NCBI RefSeq assembly: GCF_031020795.1
Contig: NZ_JAVHJP010000005.1
Coordinates: 3,362 to 67,361, forward strand
Source of the DNA: Hydrogenophaga pseudoflava
Lineage (GTDB): Bacteria; Pseudomonadota; Gammaproteobacteria; Burkholderiales; Burkholderiaceae_C
Direction: 5' to 3'
DNA: 64,000 nucleotides
The notes under the pieces are model-generated. The model searched no databases. It saw nothing but the letters and a program-made list of their open reading frames with translations, and was not told the origin of the DNA. Positions 36,178-44,905 of the stretch are shown one piece after another. Made by a program: the position numbers and the translations under genes. Each line of letters starts with the position of its first letter. The first letter of the stretch is position 1.

Positions 36178-36947
36178 GCCTTGCTTTCGGAAGTGATCGT
36201 GTTGATGAGCGAGCCTATGCCGTCGATCTCGGTGACGACCACATCGCCGGGCTGGCAGTCGACGACGCCGTCGGGTGTGCCGGTCAGGATGAGGTCGCCG
36301 GGCATCAGGGTCATGAAGCCGCTGAAGTACTCGATCAGCGTGGCGACGTCGAAGATCATGTCTTTCGTGTTCCCCTGCTGCGTGACGTTGCCGTTGACCG
36401 TGGTGCGCAGCGCCAGCGCCTGGGGGTCGGGCACATCGGCCGCATCGACCAGCCAGGGGCCGATGGGCGTGCCGGTGTCGCGGTTCTTCACCTTGAGGTT
36501 GGGCCGGTACCAGTTCTCCAGGTAGTCGCGGATCGCGTAGTCGTTGGCGACGGTGTAGCCGGCCACGTATTGCAGCGCGTCGGCTTTCTTCACGCGTTTG
36601 GCGGGCTTGCCGATCACCACAGCCAGCTCGCACTCGTAGTGCATGAAGCTCACGCCGTCGGGCCGCACGGTGAAAGCCTTGTGGCCGATGAGCGAGGCCT
36701 CGCCCTTGACGAAGGCCAACGGTTCTTCGGGCGCCTTGAAGGCGAGTTCTTTCGCGTGGTCGGCGTAGTTCAGACCGAGCGCGAGCACGGTGCGCGGACG
36801 TGGCACCGGCGCGAGCGGCGGCAGCCAGACCACCTCGTCGAAGGACACGCGGCGGCCCTGGAAGGCGGGCGTGAGCAGCTCGAGTTGACCGTCGGCTTCA
36901 ACGGCGTCGTGGACCGCGCCGGCCCAGGCGATGCGGGCGTGTTTCAT
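36174..36947 (-). CDS. hpaG2: HpaG-type decarboxylase/isomerase, C-terminal-type subunit
   Basis: 257 residues of the FAH family; GLNYADHAKEL and YECELAVVIGK (metal E-x-E) with TGTPDGV near the end. In enterobacteria HpaG is one fused protein with two homologous halves; here the halves are separate genes overlapping by ATGA. The pair decarboxylates 5-oxopent-3-ene-1,2,5-tricarboxylate. Confidence 0.92.
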   Translation of the reverse strand: MKHARIAWAGAVHDAVEADGQLELLTPAFQGRRVSFDEVVWLPPLAPVPRPRTVLALGLNYADHAKELAFKAPEEPLAFVKGEASLIGHKAFTVRPDGVSFMHYECELAVVIGKPAKRVKKADALQYVAGYTVANDYAIRDYLENWYRPNLKVKNRDTGTPIGPWLVDAADVPDPQALALRTTVNGNVTQQGNTKDMIFDVATLIEYFSGFMTLMPGDLILTGTPDGVVDCQPGDVVVTEIDGIGSLINTITSESKA

Positions 36948-37588
36948 ACCGCCTCCTGCACGAAGTGGTTGACCAGCGGCGCGAAGCCGGTGGCGGTGAT
37001 CTCGACCGAATCACCCGCTTTGGCGCGGGGGCGTGATCCGTCGTCCAGGCAGTCGGTGCCGACCATCAGCACATCGCCCGGCCGCATGGACTGGAAAGCG
37101 CTCACGTCGGCCCACAGCGTGGCGGCGTCGCGCACCAGATCGGCCAGGGCCGTGCGCTGGCGCATCACGCCATCCACGCGCAGTTCCAGCACCAGCGAGG
37201 TCAGCGAAGACAGGTCGTGGACCGGCCGCAGCGCATCGCCCACGCCCAGGAACCCGTCCACACAGCGGAACTTCACCGGTGGGCGGTAGTAGCTGTCGTG
37301 CGTAATCGCCACGTCGTTGAACAGCACGGCGCCGGCCACGCGGCCACCCTCGCCCGCCACCAGCCCCAGGCTGGCCGCGACCTCGATCTCGGCCAAGCCC
37401 TTGGGCAGGGCAATCGCCTGGCCGCTGCGGGTGAAGGTGTTGGCGGTCTTGATGTAGAGCACCGGCGCGTTCGGCGGCGCCTTGTAAGGCGCCTCGTGCA
37501 TGCGCGGCGCCCAGAGCGCGTGTTCGCGCCGGAAGTTCAGCAGCGTGCCGTAGACGGTGCCGCCGGGAAGGTAAGGGTTCGGGCTCAT
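36944..37588 (-). CDS. hpaG1: HpaG-type decarboxylase/isomerase, N-terminal-type subunit
   Basis: 214 residues of the FAH family, opening GTVYGTLLNFRREHAL. LAEIEVAASLGLV is the metal E-x-E segment and MVGTDCLDDGSRP the product loop. Works with hpaG2. First structural gene of the operon, 5 bp after hpaR. Confidence 0.91.
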   Translation of the reverse strand: MSPNPYLPGGTVYGTLLNFRREHALWAPRMHEAPYKAPPNAPVLYIKTANTFTRSGQAIALPKGLAEIEVAASLGLVAGEGGRVAGAVLFNDVAITHDSYYRPPVKFRCVDGFLGVGDALRPVHDLSSLTSLVLELRVDGVMRQRTALADLVRDAATLWADVSAFQSMRPGDVLMVGTDCLDDGSRPRAKAGDSVEITATGFAPLVNHFVQEAV

Positions 37589-37593
37589 GGGGG

Positions 37594-38082
37594 TCACTCC
37601 TCGAAGTCGTCGGCCTCGACGCCGTCCGGCGCCTCCAGCGCGATCACGTCGTCCAGCAGCGCATAGAGCTGGGCCAGGCGCTGCGGGCCGAGCTGCGCCT
37701 CCATCCACTGGTAGTGCGATTCGATGGTCTGCGACAGCTTGCGCACCAGCTTCAGACCCGCGGGCGTGGCGCGCACCACGGTGCGGCGCGCGTCCTGCGG
37801 GCAGCGGTTGCGGGTGATCAGCCCGTCGCGTTCCATGCGCGCAAGCACCCCCGTGAGGCTGGGCCCGAGCAGCAGCGCTTCGCGCGCCACGCGGCCGGTC
37901 TCGACGCCCGCCAGGTCGCGCGCGTGTTCGCCCAGCACACGCAGCACGCGCCACTGCTGGTCCGACAGGCCGTGCTCGCGCAGGCTGGGCCGGGTGTGCT
38001 GCATGACGGCCTCGCGCGCCTCCAGCAGCAGGCGCGGCAGGTTGCGGTGGGCAAAAGAAGGGGAGCTGTCGTCGATGGCCAT
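37594..38082 (-). CDS. hpaR: MarR-family repressor of the homoprotocatechuate operon
   Basis: 162 residues with a MarR winged helix (LSDQQWRVLRVLGEHA, LTGVLARMERDGLITR, DARRTVVRATPAG). HpaR of E. coli represses hpa genes and is relieved by pathway aromatics. Here it heads the operon it should control, so it is autoregulated; a 16-bp palindrome overlaps its -10. Confidence 0.9.
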   Translation of the reverse strand: MAIDDSSPSFAHRNLPRLLLEAREAVMQHTRPSLREHGLSDQQWRVLRVLGEHARDLAGVETGRVAREALLLGPSLTGVLARMERDGLITRNRCPQDARRTVVRATPAGLKLVRKLSQTIESHYQWMEAQLGPQRLAQLYALLDDVIALEAPDGVEADDFEE

Positions 38083-38097
38083 GGGTCGGTCTGATTT

Positions 38098-38133
38098 ATT
38101 TAATATGTTAAATGTTTTTTCGACCTTCTCCAA
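38098..38133 (-). promoter_or_regulatory. hpaR promoter with MarR-type operator
   Basis: On the minus strand TTGGAG (38133-38128), 17 bp and TAACAT (38110-38105) form a promoter. The palindrome ATTTAATATGTTAAAT (38098-38113; arms ATTTAA/TTAAAT) covers the -10, as expected of a MarR/HpaR operator. No second copy is seen nearby. Confidence 0.68.
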
Positions 38134-38178
38134 ACAGGGGTTAACCCTTGTCCCCCGGGCGCGGCCGACAATGCGCGC

Positions 38179-39219
38179 ATGAACACGCTCACCCCACGCC
38201 TGAATGTCGACCGCCTGCTGCTGCAGGCGCCCATGGCCGGCTCGCAGGGCTCGGCCCTCGCGCTGGCGGTCTGCCGGGCCGGCGGCATCGGCGCCCTGCC
38301 CGCGGCCATGCTCACGCCGGAGGCGCTGGTGCAGGAGCTGACCGCGCTCTCGCAAGGCACCGACCGGCCCTGGAACGTCAACTTCTTCTGTCACACCCCG
38401 CCCGCGCCCGACCCGGCGCGCGAGGCCCGCTGGCGCGAGGCGCTGGCACCGTTCTACGCCGAGGCCGGGCTGGACATCGCCGCCGTGCCGGCCGGCGCGG
38501 GGCGTGTGCCCTTCAGCCACGCGGTGGCCGACCTCGTGGAGCCGTTCCGGCCGCCCATCGTGAGCTTCCACTTCGGCCTGCCCGCGCCGGACCTGCTGGC
38601 GCGTGTGAAGGGCTGGGGCAGCGTGCTGCTGTCCTCGGCGACGACGGTGGAAGAAGCCATCTGGCTCGAAGCCCAGGGCGTGGACGCGGTGATCGCGCAG
38701 GGTTCGGAAGCAGGCGGCCACCGCGGCATGTTCCTGACCGACGATCTGACAACCCAGGTCGGCACCTTCGCCCTGCTGCCGCAGATCGCGGCCGCGGTGC
38801 AGGTGCCGGTGATTGCGGCCGGTGGCATCGCCGACGCGGCGGGCGTGCGGGCCGCCCTGGCGCTGGGTGCATCGGGCGTGCAGGTGGGCACGGCCTACCT
38901 GTGCAGCAACGAGGCCGCCACCTCGGCGCTGCACCGCGCCGCACTTCAGAGCGAGGCCGCGCGCCACACGCAGCTGACCACCCTGTTCACCGGCCGGCCG
39001 GCGCGGGGCATCCCGAACCGCGTGATGCGCGAGCTGGGGCCGCTGAGCCCGGCGGCGCCCGCCTTCCCCACCGCCACGGCCGCCATCGCGCCGCTGCGCG
39101 CACACTGGGAGAAGCAGGGACGCGGCGACTTCTCACCGCTGTGGAGCGGCCAGAACGCCAGCGGCTGCCGCAGTGCGCCCGCGGCCGACATCACCCGCGA
39201 ACTCCTGAAAGGCTTCTGA
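38179..39219 (+). CDS. NAD(P)H-dependent flavin oxidoreductase / nitronate monooxygenase family
   Basis: 346-residue FMN-binding TIM barrel. LQAPMAGSQG at the start, GSEAGGHRG in the middle and VIAAGGIADAAGVRAAL are the nitronate monooxygenase/2-nitropropane dioxygenase signatures. Detoxification of nitronates is the family's best-known reaction, but many members have other substrates. There is no Shine-Dalgarno; GACAAT lies exactly 6 nt before the ATG. It is divergent from hpaR. Confidence 0.88.
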   Translation: MNTLTPRLNVDRLLLQAPMAGSQGSALALAVCRAGGIGALPAAMLTPEALVQELTALSQGTDRPWNVNFFCHTPPAPDPAREARWREALAPFYAEAGLDIAAVPAGAGRVPFSHAVADLVEPFRPPIVSFHFGLPAPDLLARVKGWGSVLLSSATTVEEAIWLEAQGVDAVIAQGSEAGGHRGMFLTDDLTTQVGTFALLPQIAAAVQVPVIAAGGIADAAGVRAALALGASGVQVGTAYLCSNEAATSALHRAALQSEAARHTQLTTLFTGRPARGIPNRVMRELGPLSPAAPAFPTATAAIAPLRAHWEKQGRGDFSPLWSGQNASGCRSAPAADITRELLKGF

Positions 39220-39221
39220 AC

Positions 39222-39527
39222 ATGTTCGTCGTGATCTTCCGCGCCAAGGCCCGCGACCTGGATGCAGAGTACAGCGCCATGGCCGCGCAGATGCGCCAGC
39301 TCGCGCTCACGCAGTTCGGCTGCCTGGACTTCACCGCCGTGACCGAGGGCGAGCAGGAAATCGCGCTGTCCTACTGGCCCGATGAGGCCAGCATCCGCGC
39401 CTGGAAACAGCACACCGACCACCTGATGGCGCAGCGGCTGGGCCGCGAGCGCTGGTACGCCAGCTACTCGGTGGAGATCGCCAAGGTGACACGGCGCTAC
39501 CGCCACCCGGCCGACGCTCAGACGTAG
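39222..39527 (+). CDS. Antibiotic biosynthesis monooxygenase (ABM) domain protein
   Basis: 101 residues, a single dimeric alpha/beta ABM barrel: FVVIFRAKARDLDAEYSAMA and LSYWPDEASIRAWKQHTDH match YgiN/EthD-like small proteins. Function unknown. It starts 2 bp after the flavin oxidoreductase, so the two probably act together. Its last 10 bases overlap the convergent J-domain gene. Confidence 0.85.
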   Translation: MFVVIFRAKARDLDAEYSAMAAQMRQLALTQFGCLDFTAVTEGEQEIALSYWPDEASIRAWKQHTDHLMAQRLGRERWYASYSVEIAKVTRRYRHPADAQT

Positions 39528-40666
39528 TCGTCGGGGTCGCGGTCCGCCCGCCCCGGACGCGGCGCCTCGCGTTGCCGGTTGAGCCAGCGCTTGAGCGTCG
39601 CCACGTCCTGCACCGCGGCCAGGTCCTGCCCCAACTGTGCCACCTGAGCTTCCAGCGCCGCCACCTCGGCCAGCAGGTGCTGCCTGAGTGTGTTCGGATT
39701 GGCCACCTGGCCGTGCGGCAACTCGAACTCGCCGGCGAGCTGCCCCTGTCGCGCGGCACGTTCGCGCTCCAGGCCCGCCACCTGCTGCTTGAGCAGCAGC
39801 GTCAGCGCGGCCAGCCGGTCGTCCGCCAGGCGCGACACCGCGGCCGGATCGGCCAGTTCGGCGCGCAGCTGGATCTGCATCAGCGTCACCAGGTCCTTGC
39901 GCGCGTAGGCGGTGTTGGCCTCGCTCATCAGTGCGGTCTTGCGCAGGCGCTCGGCCTCGTCGGGCTCGCGGTCGGGGTGCAGGGCACTGGCCAGCTGGCG
40001 GAACAGGGTGCGGAGCTGCGTTTCGGCGTCGGCCGCCTGGGTCAGCGCTTCGGCCTGCTGCGCGCTGGGCCGCTTGCGCGCCTTGCGCGCCTGGGCCTTG
40101 GCCTGGCGGCGCGCCTGCGCCTCTTCACGCGCCGCGCGCCAGCGCGCCAGGCCTTCGCGCACCAGCTCGTCCGCCGACAGCGCCTCGTCGCCGTCCGCCA
40201 ACGGCTCGCCCAGCGCGGCCTCCAGGCGCGCGCGCAGCGCGTCGGCCGCGGCCTGCTTCTTCTGGGCCAACGTCTGGCGGCTGTGCCGGTCGTGCAGCGC
40301 CACCATGTCGGCCTCACCCTCGTCGGCCAGGGTCTGCGCCAGTGCGCACACAGCCTCGGCGGCCGTGTCCTGCTGCAGCCGGCTCAGGGCCTTGCCCTGC
40401 AGATGCCCGTCCAGCGCCAGGGCGAGGGCGCGCATCTGCTGGCGCCGCTGCTGCTGCAGGGGCGCGAGCCAGCGGTGCCGCTCGACCCGGTGCGACTGGC
40501 CCAGCGCGTCGAGCTCGTCCAGCTGCGCCCGGAGCTTGTCCACCCGGCCGAGCTGCAGGTTGAAGGCGCGGGCCGCGGCCGAGAGCGGCTGCTCGCCAGG
40601 GGCCAGGGCCTGCAGGGCGGTGGCGGGGACGACACGGTTCGATGACGCGGAACGGGCAGGAGACAC
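39518..40666 (-). CDS. Hypothetical J-domain protein
   Basis: 382 residues starting from a GTG at 40666 (no ATG is available upstream of the conserved part). The first 200 residues are long charged helices. A J-domain follows, with LHPDRE (HPD at about 230-232) in a QLRTLFRQLASALHPD context, and then an Arg/Gln-rich helical tail. It may recruit DnaK/HscA-type chaperones; the placing of the J-domain inside a long coiled coil is unusual. Function unknown. Confidence 0.7.
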   Translation of the reverse strand: MSPARSASSNRVVPATALQALAPGEQPLSAAARAFNLQLGRVDKLRAQLDELDALGQSHRVERHRWLAPLQQQRRQQMRALALALDGHLQGKALSRLQQDTAAEAVCALAQTLADEGEADMVALHDRHSRQTLAQKKQAAADALRARLEAALGEPLADGDEALSADELVREGLARWRAAREEAQARRQAKAQARKARKRPSAQQAEALTQAADAETQLRTLFRQLASALHPDREPDEAERLRKTALMSEANTAYARKDLVTLMQIQLRAELADPAAVSRLADDRLAALTLLLKQQVAGLERERAARQGQLAGEFELPHGQVANPNTLRQHLLAEVAALEAQVAQLGQDLAAVQDVATLKRWLNRQREAPRPGRADRDPDDYV

Positions 40667-40732
40667 GTTGGTGAGGTGCGGAGGGGCCGGGCACGACAGG
40701 CCCGACGGGGTGTCGACTATATTGCCGGCCAC

Positions 40733-42109
40733 ATGGCCAAAGAAAAGACGATCTACACCTGCAACGAATGCGGTGGCACCAGCCCGCGCTGGTTGGGCAA
40801 ATGCCCGCACTGCAACGCCTGGAACACGCTGATCGAGTCGGTCGCCGAATCCGGCGCGCCCACCAAGAACCGCTTCGCCGCGCTGGCCAAGACGGCCGAA
40901 GTCACCACCCTGGCCGACATCGAGGCCACCGACGTGCAGCGCACGCCCACCGGCCACGACGAACTCGACCGCGTGCTCGGCGGTGGCGTGGTCGAGGGCG
41001 GTGTGGTGCTGATCGGCGGCGACCCGGGCATTGGCAAGTCGACGCTGCTGCTGCAGGCGCTGGATGCGCTGCAGCGCGCCGGCCAGAAGACGCTGTACGT
41101 CACCGGCGAAGAGTCGGGCGCCCAGGTCGCGTTGCGCTCGCGCCGGCTGGGCCTGGACGGCTCGCAGGTCCAGGTGCTGGCCGAGATCCAGCTGGAGAAG
41201 ATCCTGGCCACGCTGTCGGCGCACAAGCCGGCCATCGCGGTGATCGACTCGATCCAGACGGTGTACTCCGAACAGCTCACCAGCGCACCCGGTTCGGTGG
41301 CGCAGGTGCGGGAGTGCGCCGCCCACCTCACGCGCGCGGCCAAGGCCAGCGGCACGGCCATCGTGCTGGTGGGCCACGTGACCAAGGAAGGCGCGCTGGC
41401 CGGCCCGCGCGTGCTGGAGCACATGGTGGACACGGTGCTGTACTTCGAGGGCGACACGCACAGCAGCTTCCGCCTGATCCGCGCGATCAAGAACCGCTTC
41501 GGCGCGGTCAACGAGATCGGCGTCTTCGCCATGACGGAAAAAGGCCTCAAGGGCGTGAGCAACCCGAGCGCAATCTTCCTGTCGCAGCACTCGGAGCCCG
41601 TTCCGGGCAGCTGCGTGATGGTGACGCTGGAGGGCACGCGGCCCATGCTGGTGGAGATCCAGGCGCTGGTGGACAGCGGCGGCCCCTCGCCCCGGCGCCT
41701 GTCGGTCGGCCTGGACCGCGACCGCCTGGCCATGCTGCTGGCCGTGCTACACCGCCACGCGGGCGTGGCCTGCATGGATCAGGACGTGTTTGTCAACGCC
41801 GTGGGCGGCGTGCGCATCAGCGAGCCCGCGGCGGACCTGGCCGTCATGCTGGCCATCACCAGCAGCCTGCGCGGCCGCGCCCTGCCCAAGGGCTTCATCG
41901 CCTTCGGCGAAGTCGGCCTGGCCGGCGAGGTGCGCCCGGCGCCACGCGGCCAGGAGCGGCTGAAGGAAGCCGCCAAGCTGGGCTTTTCCGTGGCGGTGGT
42001 GCCCAAGGCCAACGCCCCGAAGAAAAACGACAAGGCCTTCGAAGGCCTGACCATCCACGGCGTGGACCGCATCGAAGAGGCCATGGAACTGGCCCGCAGC
42101 CTCGCCTGA
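40733..42109 (+). CDS. radA: DNA repair protein RadA (Sms)
   Basis: 458 residues: N-terminal zinc finger (CNECGG, CPHC), RecA-like ATPase with GGDPGIGKSTL and the RadA-specific KNRFG motif, and a C-terminal Lon-protease-like domain (GGVRISEPAADLA). It processes recombination branches in the cytoplasm. The ATG has no Shine-Dalgarno; TATATT lies 9 nt before it. Confidence 0.96.
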   Translation: MAKEKTIYTCNECGGTSPRWLGKCPHCNAWNTLIESVAESGAPTKNRFAALAKTAEVTTLADIEATDVQRTPTGHDELDRVLGGGVVEGGVVLIGGDPGIGKSTLLLQALDALQRAGQKTLYVTGEESGAQVALRSRRLGLDGSQVQVLAEIQLEKILATLSAHKPAIAVIDSIQTVYSEQLTSAPGSVAQVRECAAHLTRAAKASGTAIVLVGHVTKEGALAGPRVLEHMVDTVLYFEGDTHSSFRLIRAIKNRFGAVNEIGVFAMTEKGLKGVSNPSAIFLSQHSEPVPGSCVMVTLEGTRPMLVEIQALVDSGGPSPRRLSVGLDRDRLAMLLAVLHRHAGVACMDQDVFVNAVGGVRISEPAADLAVMLAITSSLRGRALPKGFIAFGEVGLAGEVRPAPRGQERLKEAAKLGFSVAVVPKANAPKKNDKAFEGLTIHGVDRIEEAMELARSLA

Positions 42110-42121
42110 CACCCGCTCCTC

Positions 42122-43240
42122 ATGAACTTCCTGCCTGCTCTGCATGGACTGCGCGGCCTCGCCGCGGTCCTGGTGCTTCTGTTTCATTGGCGAACCAACT
42201 TTCCGGCCTTTGGCAACGCCTTCTCCAAGGTCGAGTTCCTGGGTGAACGCTGGAACCTGATGCTCCTGATCGACCACGGGTGGGTCGGCGTGCAATGGTT
42301 TTTTGTGCTGTCCGGCTACCTGCTGGGCGGCGTGCTCTGGAACAAGCCCCTGACCGCCACCACCGTCGCGCATTTCTGGCAGCGGCGCTTTGCGCGCATC
42401 TACCCGGGGCTGTGGTTCCAGGTGCTGCTGCTGGCCCTGCTGACTTCGTACACCTTGCTGCTCAAGGACCTCGACCCGGAGCGCATGCGGAACAACCTGC
42501 TGCTGTGGCTGAACCCGCTGCCGGGCGGCAGCATTCCGTACAACGGCGTCTGGTGGACCCTGCCCATCGAGCTCTGCTTCTACCTGGCGCTCCCACTGTG
42601 CCTGGTGTTCTATCGCCGCACCAACGTGTGGGCGATGCTGGCCGCCAGCTTTGTGATCAGCATCGGCTGGCGCTATGCCATTCTGGAGAGCCGCAGCGAT
42701 CCCACCCAGCTGGTGGAACTGGGACTGATCCGGCACCTGCCCGGTTCTCTGTGCCTGTTCCTCACCGGTCTGGCCCTGAACCAATGGCGGCATGCCGGGT
42801 CGCTGACGCTCACCCGCAAGGCGCTGGCTGCAGCGGCCGTGCTCTACCTGCTCTGGCTGTACCTGCTGTCCCTTCACCCGCGGGCCCTGGTGGACGGCTC
42901 GTGGGCCACCTACATCTGGGAGCCCGTGGTCGGCCTGCTGATCGCGGGCATCGTGTACCTCGTGGTTCATCCATCCAACCCCGTCCGGTGGCTGGGCTCC
43001 AGACCACTGCTCCTGCTGGGCACCTGGAGCTATGGCATCTACCTGTGGCACTTCCCCGTCCTCAGGCTGCTCCCCCGCACCGTGCCCGGACCGTGGAAGA
43101 CAATCGAAGGCAGCCTGCTCGCATTGTTGATCTGCGTTCTGGCCTCGTTGGTACTGGCAGCCCTCAGCTACTACGCCGTCGAACGCCCCGCGCTCAATGC
43201 CATTGCCCGCTGGCAATCCAGAAACAAGGCCACCCGATGA
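42122..43240 (+). CDS. Acyltransferase-3 family membrane protein (OafA-like)
   Basis: 372 residues with about ten hydrophobic helices. It opens LPALHGLRGLAAVLVLLFHW, the family's R/H active-site region, and has QWFFVLSGYLLGG and FWQRRFARIYPGLW. These enzymes O-acylate envelope polysaccharides or lipids. Target unknown. It follows radA by 12 bp and overlaps the next gene by ATGA. Confidence 0.88.
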   Translation: MNFLPALHGLRGLAAVLVLLFHWRTNFPAFGNAFSKVEFLGERWNLMLLIDHGWVGVQWFFVLSGYLLGGVLWNKPLTATTVAHFWQRRFARIYPGLWFQVLLLALLTSYTLLLKDLDPERMRNNLLLWLNPLPGGSIPYNGVWWTLPIELCFYLALPLCLVFYRRTNVWAMLAASFVISIGWRYAILESRSDPTQLVELGLIRHLPGSLCLFLTGLALNQWRHAGSLTLTRKALAAAAVLYLLWLYLLSLHPRALVDGSWATYIWEPVVGLLIAGIVYLVVHPSNPVRWLGSRPLLLLGTWSYGIYLWHFPVLRLLPRTVPGPWKTIEGSLLALLICVLASLVLAALSYYAVERPALNAIARWQSRNKATR

Positions 43241-43644
43241 CCCAACGACTTCTCTTCAAATGGGGGCTTCCCATCCTCATCATCGGTCTGCTCGTCTTCG
43301 CCGGGCGCCAGTACGGCTGGGCGGGCGTGGCGGCCGTGGGCGGCGGCCTGGTGATGTGGCTGCTGCTGCACTGGACGCGGATGATGACGGTGATGAAGCG
43401 CGCCGCGGACCGGCCCATGGGCTGGGTGGCCAGCGCGGTGATGCTCAATGCCAAACTCAAGCCCGGGGTGAACCTGATGCACGTCATCGCCATGACGCGT
43501 TCGCTGGGTGAGCGCCTGAGCGCCGAAGGCGAAGAACCCGAGCGCTACCGCTGGACCGACAACGGAGGCTCCACCGTCACCGTCACCCTGCAAGGGGGCC
43601 GCGTGACCACCTGGGAGCTGCAACGCCCTCCGGCCGAAGGCTGA
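43237..43644 (+). CDS. Hypothetical small membrane-anchored protein
   Basis: 135 residues: two hydrophobic helices (about 7-45) followed by a soluble basic region (MKRAADRPMGWVASAVMLNAKL) and a C-terminal beta-strand-rich part. No known domain. Translationally coupled to the acyltransferase by ATGA. Confidence 0.7.
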   Translation: MTQRLLFKWGLPILIIGLLVFAGRQYGWAGVAAVGGGLVMWLLLHWTRMMTVMKRAADRPMGWVASAVMLNAKLKPGVNLMHVIAMTRSLGERLSAEGEEPERYRWTDNGGSTVTVTLQGGRVTTWELQRPPAEG

Positions 43645-43740
43645 AAACACCCGGCTCGGCTCCCCTGGGCGGGCACCTAAAATGCGTGTTTCTGCGGCGC
43701 AAGACGGCGCCTGAGACACCCCATTTCCAAAGGACCCCGC

Positions 43741-44682
43741 ATGAGCCCCGTGATTCCCTCGATGTCCGACCGCGACGGCAAGATCTGGATGGACGGCCAG
43801 ATGGTGGACTGGCGCGACGCCAAGATCCATGTGCTGACCCACACGCTGCACTACGGCTGCGGCGCCTTCGAGGGTGTGCGCGCCTACAAGACGGCCGACG
43901 GCAGCACCGCCATCTTCCGCCTGGAAGAGCACACCGACCGCCTGTTCAACAGCGCCAAGATCCTGCGCATGGCCATCCCGTTCACCAAGGAACAGGTCAA
44001 CGAGGCCCAGAAGGCCGTGGTGCGCGAGAACAAGCTGGAGTCCTGCTACCTGCGCCCGCTGACCTGGATCGGCGACAAGAAGCTGGGTGTCAGCCCCAAG
44101 GGCAACACCATCCACCTGATGGTGGCGGCCTGGGCCTGGGGCGCCTACCTGGGTGAAGAGGGTCTCAAGCGCGGCATCCGCGTCAAGACCAGCAGCTACA
44201 CCCGCCACCACGTCAACATCACCATGACGCAGGCCAAGGCGGTGAGCAACTACACCAACTCCATCCTGGCCAACATGGAAGTGACCGACGAGGGTTACGA
44301 CGAAGCCCTGCTGCTGGACAGCTCGGGCTTCGTGTCCGAGGGCGCGGGCGAGAACATCTTCGTGATCAAGAACGGCGTGATCTACACGCCCGACCTGTCG
44401 GCCGGTGCCCTGAACGGCATCACCCGCAACACCATCTTCCACATCGCCAAGGACCTGGGCCTGGAGATCGTGCAGAAGCGCATCACGCGCGACGAGGTCT
44501 ACATCGCCGACGAGGCCTTCTTCACAGGCACCGCCGCCGAAGTCACTCCGATCCGCGAACTCGACCGCATCGAGCTGGGTTCGGGCAGCCGTGGCCCCAT
44601 CACCGAGAAGATCCAGAGCGCGTTCTTCGACATCGTGGGCGGCCGCAACCCCAAGTACGCCCACTGGCTGAGCAAGGTCTGA
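43741..44682 (+). CDS. ilvE: Branched-chain amino acid aminotransferase
   Basis: 313 residues, fold-type IV PLP enzyme catalysing the last step of Leu/Ile/Val synthesis. HYGCGAFEGVRAY and the PLP lysine in TQAKAVSNYTNS are clear, as is SEGAGENIFV. AAAGGA ribosome site. A TAAAAT -10-like hexamer is at 43678-43683 with no convincing -35. Confidence 0.96.
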   Translation: MSPVIPSMSDRDGKIWMDGQMVDWRDAKIHVLTHTLHYGCGAFEGVRAYKTADGSTAIFRLEEHTDRLFNSAKILRMAIPFTKEQVNEAQKAVVRENKLESCYLRPLTWIGDKKLGVSPKGNTIHLMVAAWAWGAYLGEEGLKRGIRVKTSSYTRHHVNITMTQAKAVSNYTNSILANMEVTDEGYDEALLLDSSGFVSEGAGENIFVIKNGVIYTPDLSAGALNGITRNTIFHIAKDLGLEIVQKRITRDEVYIADEAFFTGTAAEVTPIRELDRIELGSGSRGPITEKIQSAFFDIVGGRNPKYAHWLSKV

Positions 44683-44693
44683 GGAACATTCCC

Positions 44694-44903
44694 ATGAGCA
44701 CTTCTTCCACGATCGAATTGGCCGCCAAGGACCTGAACCCTCAGGGCGGGGTGTTCTGCCCCAGCCCCAAGGCCGACATGAAGCTCTGGAACAGCCATCC
44801 CAGGGTGTTCCTGGACGTGGCCCGCACGGGCCAGGCCCGTTGCCCGTACTGCGGCACGGTGTACGCCCTCAAGGCCGGCGAAGTGGTGGCGCACGGGCAC
44901 TGA
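44694..44903 (+). CDS. Small zinc-finger (zf-CHCC) protein
   Basis: 69 residues with Cys in GVFCPSP, His in WNSHPRVFLD and CPYCGTVY. This is the CHCC zinc finger of the NDUFS6/Fe-S-associated family, very often found after ilvE in Betaproteobacteria. Function unclear. Starts 11 bp after ilvE with GAGGA as ribosome site. Confidence 0.9.
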   Translation: MSTSSTIELAAKDLNPQGGVFCPSPKADMKLWNSHPRVFLDVARTGQARCPYCGTVYALKAGEVVAHGH

Positions 44904-44905
44904 AC

